64,000 nt of DNA from Gemmatimonadaceae bacterium (GTDB lineage Bacteria > Gemmatimonadota > Gemmatimonadetes > Gemmatimonadales > Gemmatimonadaceae), in assembly GCA_036003045.1 (NCBI GenBank), contig DASYSS010000022.1:62001-126000 (forward strand), read 5' to 3'. This document shows positions 52,925-61,419 of this stretch, one piece after another. The notes below the pieces were generated by a model. The model searched no databases and was not told the DNA's origin. It saw nothing but the letters and a program-made list of their open reading frames with translations. Both the position numbers and the translations under genes were made by a program. The number at the start of each line of letters is the position of its first letter. The first letter of the stretch is position 1.

Positions 52925-53076
52925 TCGTTGCTCGCAGATCGCCTTGGTCCGTGCGCCGAATGACCGTCGATTGGCTTGGCTGGCCCCGGATCGCTTGGTA
53001 GCGGCTCACCGGGCGCGACGAACCAAGAGTTCCAGGCAAGACGGCCGCCGTGCAACCCCGCCTATCTTTCAAGACG

Positions 53077-53565
53077 ATGCCAATCGTTCCATTTGAAACG
53101 CTGCCGGATTCCGCTCGCCTCTGGGTTTTTGCCAGCGACCGCGAGCTGACCGGCGACGCCGAGGCGGCGGTGCTCGGCGCGGTCGACCATTTTCTCGCTG
53201 CCTGGAAAGCCCATGGCGTGCCGCTGGTGTGTGCGCGCGATTGGCGCGATCACCGGTTTCTCGCGATCGGCGTGGACGTGAACGCCGAGAATGCGTCGGG
53301 ATGCTCGATCGACGGGCTGTTTCGCGCGTTGCAGCAGCTCGAGCGGAGCGTGGACTCTCGCCTCGTCGGCGGCGGCCGCGTCTTTTATCGAACGGCGAAC
53401 GGGATCGCGACGACGTCGCGCGATCAGTTCGTGGAGCAAGTAAAGCGCGGCGATGTCCCGAAGACCACACCGGTGTTCGACACCGGCGTGAGCGCGGCAT
53501 CGGCCTGGCGCACGCGCTTCGAGCAGCCGGCGGAATCCGGGTGGACGGCGAGATACTTCGGTTGA
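53077..53565 (+). CDS. Conserved protein of a family often misnamed 'ABC transporter ATPase' (162 aa)
   Basis: The sequence (VPFETLPDSARLWVFASDRE, FLAIGVDVNAENASGCSIDG, then PKTTPVFDTGV and SGWTARYFG) matches a family of about 160-residue proteins, common in Bacteroidota, that carry the database label ABC transporter ATPase. No Walker motif is present, so that label is not supported. The conserved ASGCSID with its Cys suggests a binding or active site. The ATG at 53077 was chosen because it is followed directly by the family start. Confidence 0.75.
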   Translation: MPIVPFETLPDSARLWVFASDRELTGDAEAAVLGAVDHFLAAWKAHGVPLVCARDWRDHRFLAIGVDVNAENASGCSIDGLFRALQQLERSVDSRLVGGGRVFYRTANGIATTSRDQFVEQVKRGDVPKTTPVFDTGVSAASAWRTRFEQPAESGWTARYFG

Positions 53566-53596
53566 CCGGGAGATCCGACAGCGCTATTAAGCAGTG

Positions 53597-53615
53597 ACCG
53601 GTCCACCGGTCCACC
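53597..53615. repeat. ACCGGTCC tandem repeat between convergent genes
   Basis: ACCGGTCCACCGGTCCACC consists of tandem GGTCCACC units, lying between the stops of two convergent genes. Related tracts occur at 22391-22407 and 45335-45424. They look like an intergenic simple-repeat family. Confidence 0.55.
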
Positions 53616-53622
53616 GTCCCCC

Positions 53623-54414
53623 CTACATCAACGCTCGAATCCACCCACCGTCGACCGCGATCGACTGGCCCGTGATATAGCTCGCGCGTTCCGACGCGAT
53701 GAAGGCGGCGAGGGCGGCAAACTCGCGAGGCTCGGCGAGTCGGTGCATCGGAATCTCGCGCTCGAAGCGCGCCATGACGGCGGCCGGCGTGGTGCTCTCT
53801 TTCGTCGCGTTCGCGACGGCCAGCTCTTCGACGCGTTCCGTGCGAGTGTAGCCTGGAATGAGCGTGTTCACCGTCACGCCGTCGGCGGCCACCTCGTTGG
53901 CGAGGGTCCGTGAAAATCCGGTGACCGCGGCGCGGATGCTGTTCGACAACATCAGATTGTCGACCGGCTGCTTGGCCGCGATGGACGTGATGTGGATGAC
54001 GCGTCCCCAACGCCGCTGACGCATTCCGGGGAGCACGACGCGCGTGACTTCGACGGCGCTGCGCAGCGTGAGATCGACGGCGCGCTGCCACGTCGCCCAG
54101 TCGTGCATCTCGAAGATGCCGGCTGGAGGACCGCCGGCATTCGTGACGACGATGTCCACCCGTCCGAACGCGCTCAGCGCCGCGCTCGTGACGGCGGTAA
54201 TCCCGTCCGCCTGCGACACGTCGGCGGCGACCGCACGCACGTCGGCGCCGGTCGACTTGGCGATCTCGTCGCGCGCGGATTCCAGCGCCTCGCGGTTGCG
54301 CGCACAGATCATGAGGTTCGCGCCTTCGGCCGCGAGCTCCTCGGCGACGGCGCGACCCAATCCCTTGCTCGCCGCGACGACGAGCGCGGCCTTGTTCTTG
54401 AGCCCGAGGTCCAT
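53623..54414 (-). CDS. SDR-family oxidoreductase with altered catalytic motif (263 aa)
   Basis: This is a short-chain dehydrogenase fold with the cofactor motif VVAASKGLGRAVAEELAAEG, DVS in the adenine loop and NAGGPPAGIF. The active-site Ser is kept in HITSIAAKQP, but the usual YxxxK is replaced by SNSIR in LMLSNSIRAAVTGF. A known subgroup annotated as 3-oxoacyl-ACP reductase-like shares this change, so the gene is likely intact, but the standard proton relay cannot operate. The C-terminal YITGQSIAVDGG is normal. It is next to a cupin gene in the same direction. Confidence 0.9.
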   Translation of the reverse strand: MDLGLKNKAALVVAASKGLGRAVAEELAAEGANLMICARNREALESARDEIAKSTGADVRAVAADVSQADGITAVTSAALSAFGRVDIVVTNAGGPPAGIFEMHDWATWQRAVDLTLRSAVEVTRVVLPGMRQRRWGRVIHITSIAAKQPVDNLMLSNSIRAAVTGFSRTLANEVAADGVTVNTLIPGYTRTERVEELAVANATKESTTPAAVMARFEREIPMHRLAEPREFAALAAFIASERASYITGQSIAVDGGWIRALM

Positions 54415-54429
54415 GTTTGAGGCGGCGCG

Positions 54430-54810
54430 CTATTTCCGGAGGTACGCGTCCGTCTTGTTGAGCCAGTCCTGGCGCGGCGGATCGAAGATGTCCACGTCGA
54501 GCGTGTCTTCGAGCGCCTCGGCTTTGTGCGGCACCATCGACGGGATGTGCAGCACTTGCCCCGCGCTCACCACGAGGGTCTGTGACTCGTCTTCGCCGAT
54601 CCAGAAGCGAAGCGCGCCCTCGAGGATGTAGGTGAGCTGTTCGTTCTCGTGCGTGTGCTTAGGGACGATGCAGCCTTTTTTCAGATAGACGTGGGCGAGC
54701 ATCATCTTGTCGCCGGTGATCAGCTTCCGGTCGAGGAGGGGCGACACGTTCTCGCGGGGGATCTCGTCCCACTTGTAGTAGGTGACGCTGCGTTCGGCAG
54801 TGGTAGACAT
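54430..54810 (-). CDS. Single-domain cupin protein (126 aa)
   Basis: The cupin metal-binding motifs are present: GCIVPKHTHENEQLTYILEG (His-His-Glu) and VLHIPSMVPHKAEAL with the final His. The start MSTTAERSV at 54810 is preferred over the ATG at 54870, which adds a non-conserved extension. The stop lies 15 bases before the SDR start, so both are probably one operon. The role may be binding or converting a small carboxylated substrate. Confidence 0.85.
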   Translation of the reverse strand: MSTTAERSVTYYKWDEIPRENVSPLLDRKLITGDKMMLAHVYLKKGCIVPKHTHENEQLTYILEGALRFWIGEDESQTLVVSAGQVLHIPSMVPHKAEALEDTLDVDIFDPPRQDWLNKTDAYLRK

Positions 54811-54897
54811 GGGTTCAGCGGTAGGTGTGTGAGTGAGGCTCGCGTAACGCTGCGGCACAACGCGGCGCATGGCAAGCGATTCCCCGATCCCCCATGG

Positions 54898-55326
54898 TCA
54901 CGACGCGAGCGTGGCCTTGAGCTGGATGTCGACGTTGCCCTTGAGGGCGCGCGAAACGGGGCAGGTGTCGCGCGCCGTTGCGGCAATCTTCTGAAAGGTC
55001 GCGTCGTCGATCGATGGCACGACGCCGTTCACCTCGAGCTCGATCCGCGTGATCGTGAATGCGTCGTTCACCCGCTCGACGGTGCACTTGGCCGAGGTCT
55101 CGACCCTCGTTGCGGGCGTTCCGTTCCGCTCGAGCGCGCCGCTGAACGCCATGCTGTAGCAGGCCGCTTCGGCCGCGGCGAGCATTTCTTCGGGGTTCGA
55201 GCCCGCGCCGGACTCGAACCGAGAGCTAAACGAGTAATCGGCGCTCAGACCGGTGGCCGTGCTGAACGTTCCCGTGCCGCCCTTGAGCCCACCTTCCCAA
55301 CGCGCCTTCGCATCCCGTGTCGGCAT
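54898..55326 (-). CDS. OsmC-type peroxiredoxin (142 aa)
   Basis: This is a thiol-dependent hydroperoxide reductase of the OsmC group, which protects from organic peroxides. The first catalytic Cys is C56 in EAACYSMAFSGAL, and the second is C122 in DTCPVSRAL. The start ARWEGGLKGGTGTFSTATG is typical. The ATG at 55326 follows GAGGAA. An upstream extension to 55410 is not conserved. The length matches OsmC (about 140). Confidence 0.94.
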   Translation of the reverse strand: MPTRDAKARWEGGLKGGTGTFSTATGLSADYSFSSRFESGAGSNPEEMLAAAEAACYSMAFSGALERNGTPATRVETSAKCTVERVNDAFTITRIELEVNGVVPSIDDATFQKIAATARDTCPVSRALKGNVDIQLKATLAS

Positions 55327-55422
55327 CTCAGGTTCCTCTATCGTGTATGCGGCTGTTGAATCGCGCCGACTGACCTCCGACGCGCCTTGACGCCGTTCAA
55401 CGCCGGCCATTGAATCCGAGCG

Positions 55423-55902
55423 ATGAGCGACGTTCCTCCTCGGCCTCTTCCCGCGTCAGCGCAGCGCGTGCCGCCCAGCATCGAGCGCGTGCTGTCGCGC
55501 TTCCGCGCGATGAGCCGGGAAGAAAAGATGCAGACCCTGGTCTACTACTCCAAGAAGCTCGAGCCCGTCCCGCAGCGGTTCAGGGATTTGGATCGGGCGC
55601 AGTTCGCGGTACCGGAGTGCCAGACCGCGGTGGAGCTCTACCCGGAATTCCACGACGGCAAGCTTCACTTCTACGCCGAGCTCGACGTCAAGCAATCGCC
55701 AACGGTGGCCGCGTTTCTTGCCATTCTCTTTTCCGCGATCAACGAGCAGCCACCGGCCACGACCTTGGCCATTCCGAACGATTTCGTGCACCACGTGATG
55801 GAAGGGATCGGGCTCTCGGGGCGAGAGGTGGGCCTCAACGCGATGGTCGCGCGCATCAAGCGACACGCTGAGCGCGCGTCGGCGGAACGAGGCGCCGCGT
55901 AA
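55423..55902 (+). CDS. sufE: SufE-family sulfur acceptor protein (159 aa)
   Basis: SufE takes sulfur from the cysteine desulfurase SufS for iron-sulfur cluster assembly. The active Cys is C66 in FAVPECQTAVEL, the counterpart of VPGCQS in known SufE. Other landmarks are REEKMQTLVYYSKKLEPVP and the C-terminal VGLNAMVARIKRHA. The first 20 residues are a Pro-rich extension. No other suf gene is in the window. Confidence 0.92.
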   Translation: MSDVPPRPLPASAQRVPPSIERVLSRFRAMSREEKMQTLVYYSKKLEPVPQRFRDLDRAQFAVPECQTAVELYPEFHDGKLHFYAELDVKQSPTVAAFLAILFSAINEQPPATTLAIPNDFVHHVMEGIGLSGREVGLNAMVARIKRHAERASAERGAA

Positions 55903-55906
55903 CCAC

Positions 55907-56911
55907 ATGACCGAAGCCGAGCTCGACGACGCACTGTCGTCACCGCGACCTGAGACCGAGGCGGCGCTTGCCGCCTGCCCGGGCGACGTCATCGTGCTCG
56001 GCGCGGGTGGGAAGATGGGTCCGTCGCTCGCCCGCATGGCTCGCCGCGCCGCGCGCGACTCGCGCCGCGTGATGGCCGTGTCGCGCTGGTCGTCGGCCGC
56101 AGCGAGGCGGCAACTCGACGACGCCGGTATCGAGACGGTTTCGGCGGATCTTCTCGACCGCCATGCGGTGACGAAGCTTCCCGATGCGCCGAACGTGATC
56201 TTCATGGCGGGACAGAAATTCGGGACGACGGGCAGCCCGGAGCTGACATGGGGAATGAACACCCTCGTGCCGGCGTACTGCGCCGATCGGTATCGCGAGT
56301 CGCGCATCGTCGCGTTCTCGACGGGCAACGTGTATGCGCTCACGCCGGTTGAATCCGGCGGATCGCACGAGACCGACGTGCTCGCGCCGGTCGGCGAGTA
56401 CGCGGCGTCGTGCCTCGGGCGAGAGCGCCTGTTCGAGATGGCGTCGCGCGCGAACGGGACGCGCATGGCGATCCTGCGCCTCAACTACGCGATCGATTTG
56501 CGCTACGGCGTGCTCGTCGACATCGCGCTCAAGGTATTTCGCTCGGAACCGATCTCGGTGGACATGGGTTACGTGAACGTCATTTGGCAGGGCGACGCCA
56601 ACCGAGTGGCCATCGAATCGCTGCCGCTCACCAGCTCGCCGCCGTTCGTCGTGAACCTCACCGGCAGTGAGACGCTTTCGGTTCGAGAGCTGGCGACGTG
56701 GTTCGGCGAACGTTTCAAGAAAGCGCCGCGCTTCACCGGCACGGAGCGGCCCGACGCGCTGCTGAGCAACACGAGCAAGCTTCGCTCGTCGTTCGCGCCA
56801 ATGTCGGTGCCGCTCGAAGAGCTTCGCGGCTGGGTCGCCGACTGGGTCGAAAACGGCGGGCCGTTACTCGGCAAACCGACCAAATTCGAGACTCGCGATG
56901 GCAAGTTCTAA
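55907..56911 (+). CDS. NAD-dependent epimerase/dehydratase family protein (334 aa)
   Basis: The Rossmann motif VIVLGAGGKMGPSLARMARR is near residues 28-47, followed by the characteristic FSTGNVY and an active-site YAASCLGRE segment with Tyr-x-x-x but no following Lys. The C-terminal half resembles sugar epimerases. The gene lies 4 bases after sufE and overlaps the next gene by 14 bases, so it is co-expressed with the DHDPS-like enzyme. A joint role in sugar-acid or keto-acid metabolism is inferred. Confidence 0.85.
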   Translation: MTEAELDDALSSPRPETEAALAACPGDVIVLGAGGKMGPSLARMARRAARDSRRVMAVSRWSSAAARRQLDDAGIETVSADLLDRHAVTKLPDAPNVIFMAGQKFGTTGSPELTWGMNTLVPAYCADRYRESRIVAFSTGNVYALTPVESGGSHETDVLAPVGEYAASCLGRERLFEMASRANGTRMAILRLNYAIDLRYGVLVDIALKVFRSEPISVDMGYVNVIWQGDANRVAIESLPLTSSPPFVVNLTGSETLSVRELATWFGERFKKAPRFTGTERPDALLSNTSKLRSSFAPMSVPLEELRGWVADWVENGGPLLGKPTKFETRDGKF

Positions 56912-57971
56912 GAGCGCCGTGAGCCCCGCCGCCGCCGGCGCGCCGGCGCGGAGCGTTCGCGAACATCTGCGGCTCGGCCAGGTGATCCCCGCGCATCCGC
57001 TCGCGCTCACCGAATCGCGCGCGCTCGACGAAACGCGCCAGCGAGGTCTCACGCGTTATTACATCGATGCCGGCGCGGGCGGCGTCGCGGTGGGCGTGCA
57101 CACCACGCAGTTCGCGATCCGCGACTCGGGTGTCGGTCTCCTCCACCCGGTCCTCGAGCTGGCGATGGACGAAGCCCGCGCCAAGGTCGAACACGGGCGG
57201 ATCTTCGCGATGATCGCCGGCGTTTGTGGTCCGACGGCGCAAGCGGCCGGCGAAGCCGAGCTGGCGGCGGCGGTCGGCTACGACGCCGGCCTGCTCAGCC
57301 TCGGTGGGCTCGGCGCGGCGAGCGACGACGAGTTGCTCGCACATTGCCGCACGATCGCCGAGATCATTCCGCTCTTCGGTTTCTATCTGCAGCCCGCGGT
57401 CGGCGGCCGCGTCCTGTCGTATCGATTCTGGCGTGAATTCGCCGAAATCCCGAACGTGTGGGCGATCAAGATCGCGCCGTTCAACCGGTATCAGACGATC
57501 GATGTGGTGCGAGCTGTCGTCGAGGCCGGCCGGGACGACATCGCGCTGTACACGGGCAACGACGACAACATCGTCGCCGATCTCCTCACGCCGTTTCCGA
57601 TCGGCGTCGGCGGGACGACCGTGCTGCGATGGATCGACGGCGGCCTGCTCGGACAGTGGGCGGTATGGACGCGCGGCGCCGTGGCGCTCCTCGCGGCGAT
57701 CAAGGACGCGCGCGCCTCCGGCGAGTTCGGGCCGACGCTTCTCTCACACGGCGCCGCGCTCACCGACGCCAATGCCGCCGTTTTCGACTCGGCCAACGGC
57801 TTCGCCGGCTGCATTCCCGGAATTCACGAAGTGCTGCGCCGCCAAGGCCTGCTCGACGGCATTTGGTGCCTCGATCCGGACGAAGTGCTGTCGCCCGGGC
57901 AGTCGGACGAGATCACGCGCGTCGAGCGCAGCTACCCTGAGGTCACGGACGCAGGGCTGATCGTCGACTGA
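56898..57971 (+). CDS. DHDPS/NAL-family aldolase (357 aa)
   Basis: This is a class I aldolase of the dihydrodipicolinate synthase / N-acetylneuraminate lyase family. The Schiff-base Lys is K191 in VWAIKIAPFNRYQ, and the Tyr in LFGFYLQPAVGG (about 163) is the catalytic partner. ALYTGNDDNI and IGVGGTTVLRW are further landmarks. The N-terminal 25 residues are an extension. It overlaps the epimerase gene. The family is broad, so the substrate is unknown; a dedicated lysine-pathway role is unlikely in this context. Confidence 0.88.
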   Translation: MASSKSAVSPAAAGAPARSVREHLRLGQVIPAHPLALTESRALDETRQRGLTRYYIDAGAGGVAVGVHTTQFAIRDSGVGLLHPVLELAMDEARAKVEHGRIFAMIAGVCGPTAQAAGEAELAAAVGYDAGLLSLGGLGAASDDELLAHCRTIAEIIPLFGFYLQPAVGGRVLSYRFWREFAEIPNVWAIKIAPFNRYQTIDVVRAVVEAGRDDIALYTGNDDNIVADLLTPFPIGVGGTTVLRWIDGGLLGQWAVWTRGAVALLAAIKDARASGEFGPTLLSHGAALTDANAAVFDSANGFAGCIPGIHEVLRRQGLLDGIWCLDPDEVLSPGQSDEITRVERSYPEVTDAGLIVD

Positions 57972-57987
57972 TCGTCGCGAGCGACGG

Positions 57988-59109
57988 TCAAATATCGTCG
58001 CTCGGCTCTCGCGGCGACGCGCTCGTCACCGCGAGCTTCGTCGCCATCGGTCCCTGGTGGATCACAGTGCGCGTCGGCAGCGCGAACTGCACCTTCTCGG
58101 TCGCGAAGCGGCGGAGGACCTCGAGGTTGATCGCCTGCTGGATGTCCATGTAGCGCTTGTAGTCCGGGTCCAGCACGTAGTAGACGGCTTCGACGCGGAC
58201 CGACGCGTCCCCAAAGCCGGCGATGTGACAGCGGTCGAATTTCACCGGCGATTGCGCGGTGATGATCTCCTCGACGATCGCCGGCAGCCGCTGCAGCGCG
58301 TCTGGCGGGGTATCGAACGCCATCTCGAGGCGGAACACGACTCGGCGCTGATACATCCGCTTGAAGTTGTGCAGCCGGCTCTTGAGCAGATCCGCGTTCC
58401 CGATGACTACCTGCTCGCCCGAGACGCTGCGAACACGCGTGGTCTTGAGTCCGATGTGCTCGACGGTGCCCGTGACGTCCCCCACGCCGATCGTGTCGCC
58501 CACGTCGAACGGTTTGTCGAAGACGATCGAGAGCGACGCGAGCACGTCGCCGAGGATGTTCTGCACGGCGAGCGCGATCGCGATGCCGCCGATCCCCAGC
58601 CCCGTGATGAGCGTCGTGACGTGCAGGCCGAACGCCCACTCCAGCGCGCCGAGCACGACGAGCGTCCAGAGCATGACCTTCGCGGCGACGCCGATCGCCG
58701 TGATCATCGTGACGCTCGCGCGGTCGTTGCTCGCCGTGCGGTTCATGGAGTAGTACTTGACCCAGAACCCGACGGCCGCGGCGCCCCAGAGCGCCGTCTG
58801 CCAGAGGAAAACGAGCTTGCTGAACGGGCCGACGATCAACTCGATGCGCGGCGGCAGCGTCAGCTGCGCGATGCCCGACATCAACGCGAAGACGGCGATC
58901 ACCCACGCCCGCGTCTTCGCGATCAGCTCGACGACCATGTCGTCGACGTGGTTCGTGGTGCGCTCGGCGAGCGCGCCGACGCGCTTGACGAGCAGCTCGC
59001 GAAGCGCGATGCCCACGACGAACACGACGACGGCGACGATCGCCGCCGTCATCCACTCGCGCAGCGTGTTGTAGTTGTAGAGGTCGGACAGGAATTGAAA
59101 CGCGCGCAT
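57988..59109 (-). CDS. MscS-type mechanosensitive channel (373 aa)
   Basis: Four to five membrane helices (about 20-40, 68-90, 97-117, 133-155 and 160-185) precede the typical pore-lining helix and cap TTLITGLGIGGIAIALAVQN, then ILGDVLASLSIVFDKPFDVG. The beta domain follows with VTGTVEHIGLKTTRVRSVSG and the segment QVVIGNADLLKSRLHNF. These are MscS hallmarks. It should release ions under osmotic downshift. It converges on the DHDPS-like gene. Confidence 0.95.
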   Translation of the reverse strand: MRAFQFLSDLYNYNTLREWMTAAIVAVVVFVVGIALRELLVKRVGALAERTTNHVDDMVVELIAKTRAWVIAVFALMSGIAQLTLPPRIELIVGPFSKLVFLWQTALWGAAAVGFWVKYYSMNRTASNDRASVTMITAIGVAAKVMLWTLVVLGALEWAFGLHVTTLITGLGIGGIAIALAVQNILGDVLASLSIVFDKPFDVGDTIGVGDVTGTVEHIGLKTTRVRSVSGEQVVIGNADLLKSRLHNFKRMYQRRVVFRLEMAFDTPPDALQRLPAIVEEIITAQSPVKFDRCHIAGFGDASVRVEAVYYVLDPDYKRYMDIQQAINLEVLRRFATEKVQFALPTRTVIHQGPMATKLAVTSASPREPSDDI

Positions 59110-59167
59110 TCGGTCGTCTGAGAGACGACCAATGATAATTCAAACCCGCCGCGGTGCGCTCCCGGCG

Positions 59168-59680
59168 TCAGGTCTTGCCGTGCGCCCTCGCCGAGTCGAT
59201 GGTGGCGCCGAGGATGACGACGATCTGCCGCATCGCGTCGGGCATGGTCCCGTCGTCGGCGCGAACCGTTTTCGTGGCGCCGTCGAAGGTGATGCGGAGC
59301 GTGTACTGGAACATGTCCGCCGCATTGTGGGTCGTGCCGTAGTCGTCGTGCAGATTCATCGGCGCCAGGCTCCAAACGACGCTGAACAACGAATCCGCGG
59401 CGGCCGGCGTGAACGCGCCCGAGGCCGAGTCCATCGGCGCGGGGCAGCTCGTGCCGCAGACGTGGCGACGCGCGTAGACGAACGAGCGGTCGTCGTGGTT
59501 GGCCCGCCAGCTCGTAGACAACGCAGCGATTCCGCCTTCGGCGGTGAGCTCGATGTGCGCGCCGTTCAACGTGCCGAACGAATCGACGGGCCGGGACGGC
59601 GCGGCCGGGCCGGAGGAGCTATGGGTGCACGCGCCCGCCGTGATGGCGGCGACGGCAAAGACGACGAATGAAGTTCTCAT
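59168..59680 (-). CDS. Predicted lipoprotein of unknown function (170 aa)
   Basis: The lipoprotein signal ends in ITAGAC. The mature part has a pair of Cys (HVCGTSCPAP) that could form a disulfide, and an FSVVWSLAPMNLHDDYGTTH segment. No family is recognised. Its start is only 18 bases from the divergent methyltransferase start. Confidence 0.7.
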   Translation of the reverse strand: MRTSFVVFAVAAITAGACTHSSSGPAAPSRPVDSFGTLNGAHIELTAEGGIAALSTSWRANHDDRSFVYARRHVCGTSCPAPMDSASGAFTPAAADSLFSVVWSLAPMNLHDDYGTTHNAADMFQYTLRITFDGATKTVRADDGTMPDAMRQIVVILGATIDSARAHGKT

Positions 59681-59698
59681 GCGGTAAGTTGGGTCGTG

Positions 59699-60880
59699 AT
59701 GCTAGTACACCAGCGTAACCACGTCGATGCGTTCGCGGTCACCGCTCCCGGTCTCGAAGCGATCTGCGCGGGTGAGGCCGCGGCTTTGGGTGTGCGCCCA
59801 AAGATTTTCGAGGGCGGGATTGGGTGGCGCGGATCGATGGAATCCGTCGCGCGCGCAAACCTCTGGCTGCGCACGGCGAGCCGGGTGCTCGTGCGAGTCG
59901 CCGAGTTCAAGGCGAGCGCTTTTTTCGAGCTCGAGCTGGCGGCGCGCCGTGTGGCGTGGGAGCGATTCCTGACGTCCGGCTCGACGGTTCGATTTCGCGT
60001 CACGTGCCGGAAGTCGAAGCTCTACCACAGCGCGGCGGTCGCGCAAAGACTCGCCGACGCGGTCGCGCGACGCGTTCCCGGAGTGAAATTCGAAGCGAAG
60101 AAATCCGCGGAGGGAGAAGAGGAAGACTCCGAATCGCCCGGCGGAAACGCGCAGCTGTTCGTCGTGCGACTCTTTCACGACGTGTGCACGGTGAGCGCCG
60201 ACACGTCGGGGGAACTGTTGCACCGCCGCGGATATCGGCAGCAGTTGGCGAAGGCTCCGCTGCGCGAAACGATCGCCGCGGCGATGCTCTTGGCCGCCGA
60301 TTGGGCGGGCGACGCACCGCTCGTCGATCCGATGTGCGGCTCCGGAACGATCGCGATCGAGGCGGCGCGCATCGCTCGGCGAATGGCCCCCGGAGGAGAT
60401 CGTGAATTCGCGTTTCAAGGGTGGCCGGACTTCGACGCGGCCGCCTGGGCCAAGCTCGTCGACGGCGCGCACGCGGGCGAACTTGCGAATGCTCCCGGGC
60501 CGATCATCGCGGCAGATCGCGACCGCGGAGCGATCGACGCCGCGCGGGCGAACGCCGCGCGCGCGGGGGTCGAGAACGACATCGCATTCAACGTCGCGGC
60601 GATTTCAGCGCTCGAAGCGCCGAGCGGTCGCGGATGGCTGGTCTCCAATCCGCCATACGGCGTTCGGGTGGGCGAGCGAGACCGGGTTTGGAATCTCTAC
60701 GCCCAGCTCGGCAACGTCGCGCGCGCGAAGCTCGAGGGGTGGACGGTCGGTTTACTTCTCGCCGACAAACATCTCGCGGGTCAGGTCGGCCTCGAGCTGC
60801 GCGAATGCTTCGCGACGCGGAACGGGGGGATTCCCGTGCGAATGATGGTCGGCAACGTCAGGGGTGATGCGACGCGCTGA
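59699..60880 (+). CDS. THUMP-domain RNA methyltransferase, RlmL/TrmN-like (393 aa)
   Basis: The N-terminal half carries the ferredoxin-like and THUMP domain (ANLWLRTASRVLVRVAEFKA, then STVRFRVTCRKSKLYHSAAV). The C-terminal half is a UPF0020-type SAM methyltransferase with DPMCGSGTIAIEAARIARRM and the target-base motif SNPPYGVRVGERD. This set is typical of enzymes that make N2-methylguanosine in rRNA or tRNA. A GTG at 59696 directly before the ATG is an alternative start. Confidence 0.93.
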   Translation: MLVHQRNHVDAFAVTAPGLEAICAGEAAALGVRPKIFEGGIGWRGSMESVARANLWLRTASRVLVRVAEFKASAFFELELAARRVAWERFLTSGSTVRFRVTCRKSKLYHSAAVAQRLADAVARRVPGVKFEAKKSAEGEEEDSESPGGNAQLFVVRLFHDVCTVSADTSGELLHRRGYRQQLAKAPLRETIAAAMLLAADWAGDAPLVDPMCGSGTIAIEAARIARRMAPGGDREFAFQGWPDFDAAAWAKLVDGAHAGELANAPGPIIAADRDRGAIDAARANAARAGVENDIAFNVAAISALEAPSGRGWLVSNPPYGVRVGERDRVWNLYAQLGNVARAKLEGWTVGLLLADKHLAGQVGLELRECFATRNGGIPVRMMVGNVRGDATR

Positions 60881-60987
60881 CCGACAGGCGTCGCCGGATT
60901 CTTGCAGATCAAAGGCGCTCACGACAGCTTGAATCAAGGCGGCCGCAAACCGGCGGCCGACACCCGGCGTCCACCCGGCCGGAGGCA

Positions 60988-61419
60988 ATGATGCGACAAA
61001 TCGCGCGAATCGCGGTGCTGGCCGCGGCCGTTGTCGTATGCGGCTGCGCCTCCCGTCTCAAGGCGGGAGAGGCTCGTGACCATGGAACGTTGACTAAAGA
61101 GCAGATCGCGGAAAGCCACTTCAACACCGCGTACGACGCGGTGGAGGCTCTGCGGTCGAACTGGTTGAACGCGCGCGGGACGGACAGCTTTCGGACGCCG
61201 AGCGAGGTCTTGGTCTACCTCGACAACACGAAACTCGGCGGGACCGAGACATTGCGCGAGATCGCGGCGAACACCATCGTCTACATGCGGTTTTACGATG
61301 GCATAGCAGCGACTGGGCGATGGGGAATCGGGCATGGCGCGGGGGTGATCTATGTGTCGACGCATCCCGCCGGCACCGATCCAGCGCCTCCTTCAATGGT
61401 GACGGATCTGGTTCGATGA
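60988..61419 (+). CDS. Predicted lipoprotein with TonB-plug-like motif (143 aa)
   Basis: A GGAGG site precedes ATGATG, so the start is 60988 or 60991. The lipoprotein signal ends in VVCGC. The mature part (VYLDNTKLGGTETLREIAAN, then VYMRFYDGIAATGRWGIGHG and AGVIYVST) resembles the plug motif of TonB receptors (name-of-product, then ETLREI, then GxGxxxGxI). Small lipoproteins of this type occur repeatedly in Gemmatimonadota as far as I recall. Its stop overlaps the next start (ATGA). Confidence 0.7.
   Translation: MMRQIARIAVLAAAVVVCGCASRLKAGEARDHGTLTKEQIAESHFNTAYDAVEALRSNWLNARGTDSFRTPSEVLVYLDNTKLGGTETLREIAANTIVYMRFYDGIAATGRWGIGHGAGVIYVSTHPAGTDPAPPSMVTDLVR

Noticed and set aside
53077-53565. 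ABC transporter ATPase, as the family is often labelled
   Set aside because: No Walker A, Walker B or signature motif is present.
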